Shown here piece after piece: positions 44,080 to 54,499 of a stretch of 64,000 nucleotides of DNA. The notes beneath the pieces are model-generated. The model worked only from the letters and a program-made list of their open reading frames with translations, did no database searches and was not told the origin of the DNA. Source of the stretch: Pisolithus tinctorius. Taxonomy: Eukaryota > Basidiomycota > Agaricomycetes > Boletales > Pisolithaceae. How positions within the stretch are numbered: position 1 is the stretch's first letter; every line of letters begins with the position of its first letter. The stretch is taken from contig JANFAH010000006.1 in assembly GCA_024663395.1 (NCBI GenBank), forward strand, positions 310,001 to 374,000. Reading direction: 5' to 3'. Position numbers and translations under genes: made by a program.

Positions 44080-47000
44080 CTAGATGAGAATTTCATGGTA
44101 TGTCACGTTCAAGGTGGTATTGTCACCTTGGGGTAGTAGCACACAGGCATGAGAGCGGTGGTGGATATGGGATAATGCAGTGTATAATTGTCCATGGGAA
44201 AAGACAGGACGGGTGAGGTCGATGCCAACAGCGTCTAATGTAAGTCCTTGGCAGCTGTTGAACATGGTGGTGTATGCAGGAGCGAGGGGGAACTGGCGTC
44301 GAAGGAGGGTGTGACTGGAGTGTAGGGAGGCTGTGAAGGTGATGTGTGGGATGAGGATGTCATCTGTAATACTCTCAGTATTGTCGTGTTCATTGATAAT
44401 GCAGACAGTGATTAATCGTTGGCCAGTGGCGATGATGACCACTCTACAGTTTTTCCCCCACTTCAATACTTCATGGAGGACTTCGGGGCATGGAAGTTGA
44501 GGTTGAGGTAGGCCGAAGTCTGCCAGGGTTTTCCCGTGTTCCTCAAGCGCCCTGGAGATCTCTTGTAGAGCTTGAGCCATAGGCACATAGTCATCAATGA
44601 CAGTGTGACTGGAGAAATCTTTTGCCATGGCATCTTTAAAACTGTCCCATGTTGCCATAGGCTGCGGGACGCAGTCATTTATGAGGAGGTGGACAAAGAG
44701 GTAGCAAATCTCTCGAGGTGTTTGCAAAGATGTGACTGCTTCTAGCATGGCAAAGTCGGCTTCTGTATCATCGGCAAATAATCCCTGGGCAGTGGCGGCT
44801 TCTTGGAAGCTTTGGTGCAGATGGCCATCAACAGAGAGCACATCCGAGAACGATAGAATAGGTCAGTGTTGAAGTATGGACTGCAGATAAAAGAGTTCCC
44901 CTTGTGATGGTCGCACGGCGTCTACACGAGTTAAGTGGGGTTTGCTGCTGTTGCAAAGAACAACATGCATATGGGGACATCCGTCAATGCAGGCCCTCTC
45001 CTCAAAATGGTGACCGATGTTTTTTTCGACACGTTTTGTTAGGTGAAATAGCCGGAAGTACTCGCTGTAGGATAGGTTGTCGAATTGTCATTCAGTGCCC
45101 ATCATATCCACAAAGCAACCCATGGGTCGAATGAAGTAGTGGTTAAGGAGAGATGCTGTGCTACGGGAACTTGCTGTACCTCTGTATTGATGTCAGGATG
45201 TAGAGTTGGGGAGATGAATAGGTAATGCTGTGATGGCAGGCTCTTTACTTGTGATGTGGAATCCAAGGATGCGCCAGGTAGCTTCACCTGCAGAGAGGTA
45301 CCTGGCATTCCAGTAGTCATCAATTTCATCTATGGGCTCATTGGTTCCTGAGGTGTCAGAGCGGAGGTTGTAGTGTGTATGGTCAGGTCCTGCAATGCGT
45401 GCGTTCTCATGCTAAGATCAAAGAGGACAGGCGTGGAGGGAAAGGAATACCTTTGTGAATGTATTTGAATAAATACTGAAAGATGTGAGAGGTGCAGGAC
45501 ACCTCGAAGTTTAAGTGGCATTGAAATTTGCGTAGGAGTGGGAGGCAGTGGGGAACAACCATTTTGTCTCCAGCATGACGTCATCGATAGTGAATACGGC
45601 CATCTCTGTCGATGGTGGTAGTGGACTGAAGTGCATGGGGATAGTTGAAGCGGCAGACATGCCGGCCATCAGGTAGTTGCTTCTGACAGTATTTGGAGGG
45701 TGGCTGTTCTGGGGTGGGGTGATGATGGAGCATGAATGTTCATACTAAGTGTGCGTCTGTAGGATCATCTGGGATCTCTGCTGAGATGATGCGGTCGATG
45801 TCATCAGGTGTCTCACACTGTATAGAATACTTGAGGAGGATGTGTGCATGAGGAAGTCCACGCTTCTGGAACTCCACTGAATGGATGCAATACAACACAT
45901 GACTGGCATTAATGAACATGGTTTTTAGCGTTTTTATGAGCAGGCTCAGTTTTCATTTAAACATGTGAACGACGATGGTTGGTATGTCAGTGAACGTCTG
46001 CCCTGGCAGCAACTGCGACACAATTTCAGGCCATGCTGTATTACATGTCATCATTATGAAGAAGGTTGGATTGCCATAGGCAGCAGCGATTGCAAGGGAA
46101 TCTGAGATTTGGTTGGAAGCCCAACGACAGGAACCAAGGAAGGATGCAGGGAGATAAATGTTCTCACTTGGAAGGATGCCATTGACACCCATGAGCTCTG
46201 CATCATCACACCGAAGCTGTTTCTGGTTTGCATGGATGAAATTGAGCCTGGTCTCCAGGTTGCAGCTGAACATGTCAACGACATATTCATTAGTGAGGCA
46301 GCCAAAGATATGGAAGTGGGGCTCCCGAAGGATTCAAGCACGATAATGCCACAGCTGAGTGGTGGGATGATCAGCATCATCATTTGAAGCTGTGAGAGAG
46401 CCAGCATCTGTGGTCATGTCCTCCACCCCCCACCCAAGAGAGCCATGTGGGAACAGTAGAGGGTATGACAGCAGTTCCCACAGACAGCTCAAGGAGGAGA
46501 TAGATTGGTTGGAATCATCTTTAAGACTGATGCACAGCTGCCTAGATTTCGTCTGCAAGGTCATAGTATTTTCATAGGACATGAGCAATTTCAGCAGCAC
46601 CGTTGTCATGGAGAATGAGGGAGGCCTGAGGGTGTGTGCAGGACAAAGAGGACAAAGAGCAAATGGGTTGACATCCTCTAGCGCAGATCTCACAGCATCC
46701 ACCCAACCCAGAGGCAGTTTTTCAGCCCACTCAGAGTGAGGGGTGTTGGCCATGAAGCCATCATAAAGTAACCAGTGAATGGCAGAGTTCTGATGGGTCG
46801 GTCGCACGTGATGGTAGACACACCTTTGGATTGCAAGGAATCCTGGCACTGCAAAGTCAGTTGGGAAGGGGTGGGTGGTTTCTAGGGATGCGAAGGAAAA
46901 GATGAGATTGAGAATGCATGATAATGTCGAAATTTGTGGATGATCTGTCAGAGCCTGAATCTGTGGAGGCAGAGGTGGTAAGGGTCGAATGTCGCCATAT

Positions 47001-47188
47001 CGAGACCCATTCACCCCACAACAAAAACCTGCATCCTCCCCAGTCAAAAGGTCCAGGTGGCACATCTTACACTGATGACGCCTGCCATTCTGAACCGCAC
47101 CCCATGTGAGCCTTGGACTGGAGACAGGGCCAATGGCCCAAAGTGAAGTTGGCAGAGGACTTTGTGACATCCCAGGAATATGCACCAC
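44080..47188 (-). pseudogene. Helitron RepHel (HUH Rep plus PIF1 helicase), decayed
   Basis: Rep nicks and rejoins DNA; the PIF1-type helicase unwinds it. In order on the minus strand: Cys-rich start (KMCHLDLLTGEDAGFCCG), ISTLSCILNLIFSFASLETT, LWELLSYPLLFPHG, QLWHYRA, YLPASFLGSCRWASNQISD, GNPTFFIMMTCNTAWPEI, the HUH motif RGLPHAHIL (about 45870-45845), MVVPHCLPLLRKFQCHLNFE, YLFKYIHKG, then LSYSEYFRLFHLTKR, MHVVLCNSSKPHLTR, GLFADDTEADF and the helicase C-terminus (RRQFPLAPAYTTMFNSCQG, FSHGQLYTALSHI). Walker A and the central helicase motifs are missing, deleted near 44500-44460. At least five TGA stops interrupt it (46334, 45953, 45740, 45581, 44863). The true N-terminus upstream of 47188 is unclear. 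Confidence 0.85.
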
Positions 47189-47189
47189 G

Positions 47190-48728
47190 CATTGGACTGC
47201 ACCACAGACTTGTAAGCCTGTAATAAAGGAAATGGGCTAACAGGAAATAAGTCAACCTGTGATGGAACCATGGCAGCCTGCAAGGAGGGGTACAAACACA
47301 GGCGTTTGGACGGATACAGGGCGGAGCAGGGAAAGCCTTGCGGGAGGCATTTAGCCTTGCCTGCAATTGAAAAGGAACAATGACTGCACACAGCTGAACA
47401 GCAGAGGCATGGACACAGACAGTGAAGACATGCTATGTTACCTCTCGTTGCAATGGGTACCTGCAAGGTGTAAGATCATGCAAAGTGAACACAACTGCCA
47501 CTAACAATGACAGACAGTCTTACCCACATTCATGCACAACATAGAAGATCTTGGGACTTGGAGACATCGACAGATTGGGAGGGTGTTGAACGTTGAGTTT
47601 GTTGATTTCGAATCATATTGGGCCACAGGAAATCAGACGTTGCAATGCTTACTTCAGGTAAATCATGCTGCCTCCAAGACAGGCAGGAACTGATAGCAAA
47701 TGTCAGCCAACGGTGCATATGGAAGCCCCACATGTGAATTCTGAGGTCACGAAGCAACAGTGGACACCAATGGCAACAATGCCGATGACCTTACTCCTCT
47801 GGGAGGATGTCCAGTCAACGTCTCCATTTTGGAAAAGAGCAACACACGCTGTACACTTTCTGATAAACATCCCAGAGCAACAGCACACAGAACCCCTGGT
47901 GGCAATCCTCCTTTTCCTCACAGGCTTGGCACAGAGTCGTGATAGAGGATGGGTGGTGGGCATTGGATATATCCTCAGCACATGCCATGCAACCGGCACT
48001 CTGCTATGTAAAGCGAGCACGTCAACGATCGAGGCCACACTGGCGTCAATGTTCCTTGGTCCCGAGCACCCAATGCAGAGACTGCAGAGGAATTTCATAG
48101 CAACCATGCTTCCGGAGGAGAACAACACCCAACTCACGACTGCCAACATTGACCACTGTTTAGAGGTTTCAAGGTAAGCCAGTTATCAGTGACAACAAAC
48201 CGTGCTAACCCAGACACAGAGCATTGGGGTTCACGAGTAACGAAGTGTAGCAGGGGTCGAAACGAAAGCCTGAAAGACGGAGCAACCAAGCCTTTTAGAG
48301 GTAGACCACCAGAACACCAACCATAGATACGGATGTTGCATAGAAGAGGCGATGTGATGCACAATCTGCGTGCAGGAGCCCAGCAACATCGATACACTTG
48401 AACAAACAACCGAGCCTAGCAGTCGCTATCACCTCCCAGATTGGAACATACACACCCACCCAATAGCAATTTGTCAGAGCGACAGCTATATATTTGAACA
48501 CCCCACCCCAAGGCTTGCAGACCATGAAGTCCAAAAGCACAGACCTAATAAGTCCCCAAAGAGCACCCCATACATCAATTCCAAAGTCTGTTTGACAACG
48601 TTACATTGATCACTAAACATGCAGTCCAATATCTAATGACCACAGAGTCCCAAGCTTGTGCACCACTAAGACCAAAATCACTGTCGCAATAAGTCCCCAT
48701 GTCCTACACAGAACACCTCGCGTGCAAA
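47190..48728. other. Helitron interior, unresolved
   Basis: Lies between the RepHel and the cargo gene. Cys-rich minus-strand ORFs (47044-47466 and 47703-48149) may be 5' RepHel exons, but no consistent splice path was found. No gene is claimed. Confidence 0.3.
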
Positions 48729-49848
48729 TCACGTGCGCTTGCCTTTACCCTTTGCCTTCGAGGCACCAGCAGAAGCCTCACCATCTGCAGAATTCAAAGC
48801 GTCCACTATGTCCTGATTGTCCTGAGAGAACTGTAACAAATCCAGAGATACCAATGCAGGCCCCCCACCCTCTTTAGTGACACAAACAGTAGAAGAATGA
48901 ATCAACGACGGGGAGGTGCTTTCCCCCGCAACCCCGCCCATCGCCAAGTCCATGCTGGAAGGCAACATTTAGCATGAACAACCAATGAAATGGCACAGTA
49001 CCCATGGAGGAGTCATGGACACCTTCTCCATGCGGAAGCCACCTCTACCCCCCCACCATCAACTGCTTTAAGTCACAGCGCATTGGCAAAGAGAGAGGAC
49101 TCACTCTACCAGTGCCTTCGAAACAAACTTGCACTTCTTCCCCCCTGAAGAGCCGCCCCCACCAGCATAATGGTCATTTCCCCCAACGTTGAGCGAGATA
49201 CTTTTCAACTCCACCGATACCCCTCCCACAGGGGCAGCACCACTAAACAGACCTGTGTAAAACACAGTAGAATTTGGGTTTGGCAGCGGGGTCCTACACC
49301 AGCGAGGATGCAAACTATCAAAACAACAGCTGCCCGATAACATGTATCAGCAGTGAAACCCTGGACCAAGAAATCACTCACACCACAGTCGAAGACATGG
49401 TCACATTGTGCACAAAGTCCGACGACATCACAGAAAAGGCCTTGGTGACCCCATCTGGGAGAGAGGTTGCCCAAGTAGTAACAGAGCCAATGCTGAAGAT
49501 GTACGGGCATGGACTATCAGGGATGGTAGCCTCATACTCCTCACTACTAGGATCACCAGGTACAGCAGCAAGATCCACCGCCTCCAGCAAAATAGGGTCA
49601 TGAGGAATAGAGGATGGGATGTAAGCCCTCGCAATGACATAGGCCACCGAGTCATCCACGAGCAGCATATCGTTGAAGGGACTGTAAACACGGAGTTGCA
49701 CAGGAAAGACCACACTGGATGTACACTGCACAGTGGAGTCATAGAAACAATGATATGTCTTTGCACCATTGCCACCCCTTGTCGACTGCACCCGATGGCC
49801 CCCCAAGAGCGCAAAGAAACCTACAACTGTGGTCGTCGACATATCCAT
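48729..49848 (-). CDS. Helitron cargo gene, three exons, 293 aa
   Basis: Unknown protein carried in the Helitron, same strand as RepHel and upstream of it. Exons 49848-49382, 49293-49105 and 48954-48729 (467+189+226 = 882 nt) join through GTGAGT...TAG and GTGAGT...CAG introns of 88 and 150 nt into one open frame. The product starts MDMSTTTVVGFFALLGGHRV, has GNGAKTYHCFYDSTVQC, VDLAAVPGDPSSEEYEATIP and PYIFSIGSVTTWATSLPDG, a Gly/Ser linker (YAGGGGSSGGKKCKF) and a basic end (KAKGKGKRT). The compact N-terminal half could be an OB-fold, as in RPA-like proteins known from some Helitrons, but no motif proves this. A TATA box lies 43 nt upstream. Unlike RepHel it has no nonsense codons. Confidence 0.65.
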
Positions 49849-49890
49849 GAGCACAATGAGAGACAAAGAGATCGAAGCAAGCCGCACACC

Positions 49891-49897
49891 TTATATA
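49891..49897 (-). promoter_or_regulatory. TATA box of the Helitron cargo gene
   Basis: TATATAA on the minus strand, 43 nt upstream of the ATG at 49848. Confidence 0.5.
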
Positions 49898-49909
49898 CTG
49901 CCACCAGCA

Positions 49910-50112
49910 CCACGAATGGCGATAACAATGCACGCCAACCCACCATCCACCTCAGATAACATGCCACATCCAGAAAACAACAGAACAGCTGCACGCACCG
50001 AAAACGGTCCCAGCAGGATGCAGCACAATGCATTTACCCACAGAACGATGATTACAAAGCACACCAACCTGCCAACTGCCTCGGATAACATGCCGGGCCT
50101 GGCGGGATGCGG
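49910..50112. repeat. Imperfect tandem repeat in the Helitron 5' end
   Basis: Two copies about 120 bp apart share CACGCCAACC/CACACCAACC and TCAGATAACATGCC/TCGGATAACATGCC. They lie between the Helitron 5' terminus and the cargo promoter. Confidence 0.5.
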
Positions 50113-50260
50113 CATGATGGATTTACCTGCACCAAGAATGCAATGCCAAAAAGCCCACATGTACTTTAGAACCACCAACAACGCTAAACCCCCAGCAGAC
50201 AATGCAGTACAGCCAAATAAATGTAAACAAAATTGCTGGACATGGGTAAGATAAGGGTAA

Positions 50261-50437
50261 TTTGTGACAGGGTAACTTGCCATGGGAACATTCCAATCTG
50301 AATTTTTTTCAAACACCAACAGAGGTTGTCACTCAGGGGGCATTGTCTATATTGGGAAGTGGTAGTTGCCATGAATTCTGTAACTGCTTTTGTGGTAATT
50401 ACCATGGTCATTTGGTCAAAATCAGCTGATACGGCTG
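50261..50437. mobile_element. hAT-like giant palindrome, right terminal part
   Basis: Continuation of the right arm separated from 43955 by the Helitron. It is complementary to 41661 to about 41840 and ends at the 8-bp duplication ATAAGACC (50438-50445). Confidence 0.75.
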
Positions 50438-50445
50438 ATAAGACC

Positions 50446-50671
50446 TTTCTAACCAAGTGACAGACCTGAGGCAACCAAAGAACGTCCTTCTGGAAGTCAT
50501 ACTGACAAGGAGAACATGCTGACCAAGCTGCATGGGATGAGATGGGGCTGACAACGACGGGATGAACCAGGGGGCTTCAGGACAGAAGCTGGTGGGAATG
50601 CCTGGCAGATACATGTAGCCACTGTCTCTGGCAAATGAGACAAGCGAGATGATTGACGAAGAGGTGGCCAT
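50446..50671 (-). pseudogene. LTR-encoded protein, copy 3 (5' part)
   Basis: Starts at the conserved methionine (50671) and matches copies 1 and 2 through the SMTSRRTFFGCLRSV block to LERSY, where the hAT-like element interrupts it. The remainder of the frame is at 41366-41025 and contains a TGA. Confidence 0.6.
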
Positions 50672-50874
50672 GATTGATGGACTTAGCAAAATGAGCATCT
50701 GATGGATGGAGTGCTGTAGAAATGCGTAGAGTGCAAGGATCCTCTCCAAACTTGGAAGGAAGAATTGTGGGGCTGAGCACTTTAAGTGAGTGTGAGAATG
50801 GAGTCAATATCTTTGGAAATGGTGGAGATACGATGAAAACCGGAATGCCATACACAGGTGCTAAAAACCTTTAA

Positions 50875-50879
50875 TGTGC
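50875..50879. repeat. Target-site duplication of the solo LTR
   Basis: TGTGC here and at 51910-51914. The uninterrupted sequence in copy 2 (CTTTAACGTGCGCTTAAC) confirms the empty site. Confidence 0.75.
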
Positions 50880-51908
50880 TGTGGGACACTACCTCCAGGT
50901 AGTGTGCAAATAGGGGGAAAGCTGTAGGGAGAATCCCTAGGCTCGACCCAAGGGGTGCTGAGTAGAAAGGAGATGTAGAATGCGATGGTAGAGTCAGTCA
51001 ACAAGTCGAATGTGGGTCACAGAATTTAATTCCGCAGAGTTGAAGGTAGGGATAGACTTGCTTTTGAAATTCTGGATGATGATCTTGCACTGACAAAGTA
51101 ACTCCGAGACGAATTAAGTGTGTGGGAGCAGAAAAACGAGTACTAGTGGAACAAGGACACAAAGACACAGTAGACACAGTAGATGCAGTAGATGCAAAGA
51201 CACAGATCCACAGTGGACACAGAGGATGCGAAGACTCATTGAACTCTTTAGACTCGCACCAGACACAGAATGTGGGACCTAAAAAGATGATTCTCATTTC
51301 ATCACTGAGGTGGAATTATATAGTACATGGATAGTAAGGTACTGATCAGAGAAATGTGGGGTGGGAGAAGCAAAACTCCGAAAAATAAAGGGGATGACGT
51401 GTCATATGTCAAAGCCATACAGCAACATGTGAAAACAAACTGTAAGGTAGTAACTGAGAAAGACAGCAGGAAAGATGGGTATCTTCCAACAGGATGAGTG
51501 TACACTGTACCATAGAGTGGAATGCGAAGGGTAGAGGCCATAGGTAGAAAGGGGTTCTCGCATTGTGGAGAAAGGTTCACAGGAAAGGAATGAGAGGGGT
51601 AACCAGAGTTTTTACTGATGATCTGTGTGGCTTCCCAGCTACGTGGTGAGGCGAGGGTCAAGGCGACATGACTGTGGAATTCCGGATAGACGAATGTCAG
51701 GTTGATGTTGACACAGAATTTTGGGATGATGACTGATGTGCGTTACTGATGGATAGGGAAGCTCTGAAGGTTCAATGGGCGAGGTGGCACATGAGGCAAT
51801 GCACGAGGCAGATGGGATAATTCTGAAGATGACAGATGTGGATGGTAACGGCAGAATTTTGGTGTTGGCATCCCTATTTCAGCCTCAGGGAGTATACTAC
51901 TCCCTACA
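50880..51908 (-). mobile_element. Solo LTR, second family, 1.03 kb
   Basis: On the minus strand it runs TGTAGGGAGTAGTATACTCCC ... GTGTCCCACA, with a TATATAAT box near 51323-51315 (minus) and 5-bp duplications TGTGC on both sides. One extra G (51909) sits between the element and the right duplication. Short inverted ends and TG...CA termini are typical of Ty3/gypsy LTRs. There is no ORF of note; a short GACACAGTAGA-type tandem lies at about 51160-51225. Confidence 0.8.
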
Positions 51909-52123
51909 GTGTGCTTAACTTGCTTCCTCTTTTCTCTTTAGCACTGACAACTCGTTCTTGTGCAAAGGATGACTGTTAATGTCTGACAGTCTTTCTATGC
52001 ATGAGGCCTCTTGTCTTCATCTGCATGGCATGGGCATTGTGCACAACTCGTTGACAAGTTAGGCAGAGTCAGCTGTAACCATGTCCACAACACCTTTGGT
52101 GTGTGACACTGTTGGGTGGGAAT

Positions 52124-53436
52124 TCAGTGTTTTCGCACAAATCCCCAGTCTATACACAATATTTCTGCTCCAGAATCAACTAGAGCAGTGGTGTTGACAA
52201 CTTTTCGAGTTCCTTCTGATGTGTAAAGGGTAACAGGGATCTGCATAGTATGTTCTGGTGTAGACAATACAAGTACAGGTGCAACAGAAATGGAACTGTC
52301 CTTAGTATGGGGAACATCTGGCATCAACTCAGAGTTCCCATTCAAAAATCCTTTCCAAGAGCCCTGGCAATGTTTACCAAGGTGATGGAAGGTCCTGCAA
52401 CTTTTTCTTTGTCATCACTTTCTTCGACTTCAACAACTTCTCAAATCTTTTTGACTTTCTTCTGGGGGGTTTTCCCCTTGTCTGGACATTCTCGAGAGAG
52501 ATGTCCTTTGTTTCTGCAACTGAAACATCTTCCTTCTTTGATGTGTTGGTCTCTTTCTTCTTTGGAGAGTCTCACTCCATCTATGTCCATTGTGTTTGGA
52601 TCTTTTTCTTTGGTGAAGCTGTTCCTAGGATGGAATGTCTTCTTTTCTTTCTTTCCAGAGAATTTGTTTACCCTCCTCCATTTTGTGTCAAACTTTTGCG
52701 CATGGGTGTACCAGTCAGTGATCTTGGTGGGGGTGGTTTCCATCATGTGAATATGGTTTGCGATGAAGGGTTTGAGTCCTTGTGAGAAGAACTTGATCAA
52801 TGTGACGTCCTCTGTGATGGTAGAGTTGGCAGCAGCAGTTTGGAAGTCAGTAATGTATTGTTCAACTGACTCTTTCTGTTTCATGGTACGCAGTTTAGCA
52901 ATTGCAGTACCAGCAGTGTCAGGGGAGGTAAAGGAATTCTTGAAATCTTTTGTAAAATCAGCAAAGGTGCCAAAACTCAGGGGGTTCTTTTCCAGAGAGG
53001 TCTTCTGGAAGGTAGCTGCCCATGAACGAGCAACACCTTTCTTCATGTATGACAGGGCATAGACCACCTTTTTGGTGTCAGTGTCATATAGTTCTTCATT
53101 TACCAAGAGATAGGTCTGTACAGAGTACAGCCAACTCATGGCATTCTTCTGGTCTCCATCAAAGTCAGATGGAGCTCCAATCTTCAATTCTGTGGCTTTA
53201 ATGGTGGCATTGCCGACTGTAGCCTTCGATGATGAACCAGACATTGTATTCTGAGGTGGGGGCAGGGGTGTAGGGAGAGAGGTGGCAGGTACTGGTGGGA
53301 TGGGAGTACCAAGGGATGCAAGTGAGTGAGTGAAGAGGTTTGAGAGGATTCCTGAAGTGAAACCTCTATCTGGTTGTTCTGGTTTGTTAGAGGAGGTGTC
53401 AGTGACAGTGCTCTCTTGTTCTTTGTCAGATGACAA
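52124..53436 (-). pseudogene. Ty3/gypsy gag and protease fragment
   Basis: A different Ty3 family from the 33-38 kb element. Gag (53436-52441, 331 aa) has a Ser/Pro-rich start, capsid-like segments (ELKIGAPSDFDGDQKNAMSW, FADFTKDFKNSF, YITDFQTAAANS) and MDIDGVRLSKEERDQHIKEG leading to the zinc knuckle CFSCRNKGHLSREC. The protease ORF (52345-52124) has the catalytic ALVDSGAEI motif and ends at the start of LTR-like copy 3. Reverse transcriptase and later domains are absent. A frame change separates gag and protease. Confidence 0.85.
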
Positions 53437-54480
53437 TTCTTTGTGAGTGGGTCACAATGGTGCCCAACATTGGTTGTTTCAGGGGTTTGTGGTGGTGCAC
53501 TAAACAGTGACTGATTCAGCCAAAGGCTGGTAGACTTGAGCTTTTGTTATGCTCAACCGAAGTCAAGATGTAGAGAGAGCTCAAATGCAGTCTAAGGGTT
53601 TCTACTGAGCAATGGCTGCAGTAACCTTCATAAACAACAAAGGATTTGGTCAATGCCAGTAAGAGTGGTCCTGGTTAGGGACACTAAGGGCAAAGTTCTG
53701 AGGAATGCTGTGTATGATTGAGCAGCTCAAGTTTGGGGTTCCAAGACTTGAGCTGGCAGTCTAAATACTACAAGGAAACAGACCACGAGGTGTCTGCATG
53801 TAACAAGGTATCTATGCCATTGGTTGAACAATGATGGCACATGTCCAAAGCATGTAATGTGTAAGTAATGCTAGTGGTGGAGATAGAGAGCCATCAGATG
53901 AGGGAGAAGACGGCTTGAAAAGGAAAAGATAGTCCAACAGATCAAAACACATGGCAAACATACAGTGGAAATGAAAAGCAGGAGTGAAATGTAACACACA
54001 GAAGGATAGAACTCTGGCTGGCAGAGGGTTGGCAGGAATGAAGTCCACCAAGACAGAGGTGGAGTGAAGTGAGGGTGTCAGGTTTAGCTTGTGCACTACC
54101 CCCTTGCACAATCTCAGCCCTCATATTTCAGTGGGAGAGGATTGATGGACAGTCAGAGGTAACTCTGACAGACAGAAGACAGAGAAGAGGGAGTAGGAAC
54201 TAAATCAATATTTGTACTGAAGAACAGTGCAGTATGGTACATGCTTTCATACCTACTACAGAGGTACAGTAACCAGAATTGGAACTGACATATGGAGACT
54301 TGTAAACTTTCAAGTAAAACTTCCTAGATGATGAATGAAGGGCAGATGGAGGACATACAAATGGGTAACATAGAACACCCCAAAAAGGGAACAGTCCAGG
54401 CACTGGACCATGTGGTGTGCATGCTGCAGAGTACCTGACTGTGTGCTGTCAGGGAGAAGTCTGAGGGAGGTCACATGACC
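53437..54480. other. Possible LTR/leader of the Ty3 fragment
   Basis: TGGGCACCATTGTGACCC on the minus strand (about 53467-53450), just ahead of the gag ATG, resembles a primer-binding site. The sequence from 53468 to about 54120 could be the matching LTR, but its ends are not defined. Otherwise nothing recognised. Confidence 0.35.
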
Positions 54481-54499
54481 ACTTGGCCTAATGATAGAC

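Larger units (their letters stand above)
43956..50260 (-). mobile_element. Helitron, 6305 bp
   Basis: Rolling-circle transposon inserted in the right arm of the hAT-like palindrome. Because the left arm preserves the uninterrupted sequence (CAAATATTGATC), the junction can be read exactly: on the minus strand host CACAAA, then element TTACCCTTATCTTACCC..., ending ...GGTGTCTCTTG, then host TATTGAT. Insertion is between A and T without duplication, the Helitron hallmark. The 5' TT and 3' CTTG differ slightly from the canonical TC and CTRR. A GC-rich stretch CCTCCACTGCCGGAGCGAAG close to the 3' end may form a weak hairpin. It encodes a decayed RepHel and a separate cargo gene. Confidence 0.85.
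50446..52108 (-). mobile_element. LTR-like element copy 3, upstream half
   Basis: Begins TGTCACACACC at 52108 and continues to the codons LERSY before the hAT-like insertion. It is itself split by the unrelated solo LTR at 50880-51908. It abuts the truncated protease of the Ty3 fragment at 52124, so this LTR inserted into that element. Confidence 0.75.

Noticed and set aside
47665..48177. 170-codon plus-strand ORF inside the Helitron
   Set aside because: Opposite strand to the Helitron genes, overlaps a minus-strand ORF of similar length, and no recognisable domain.
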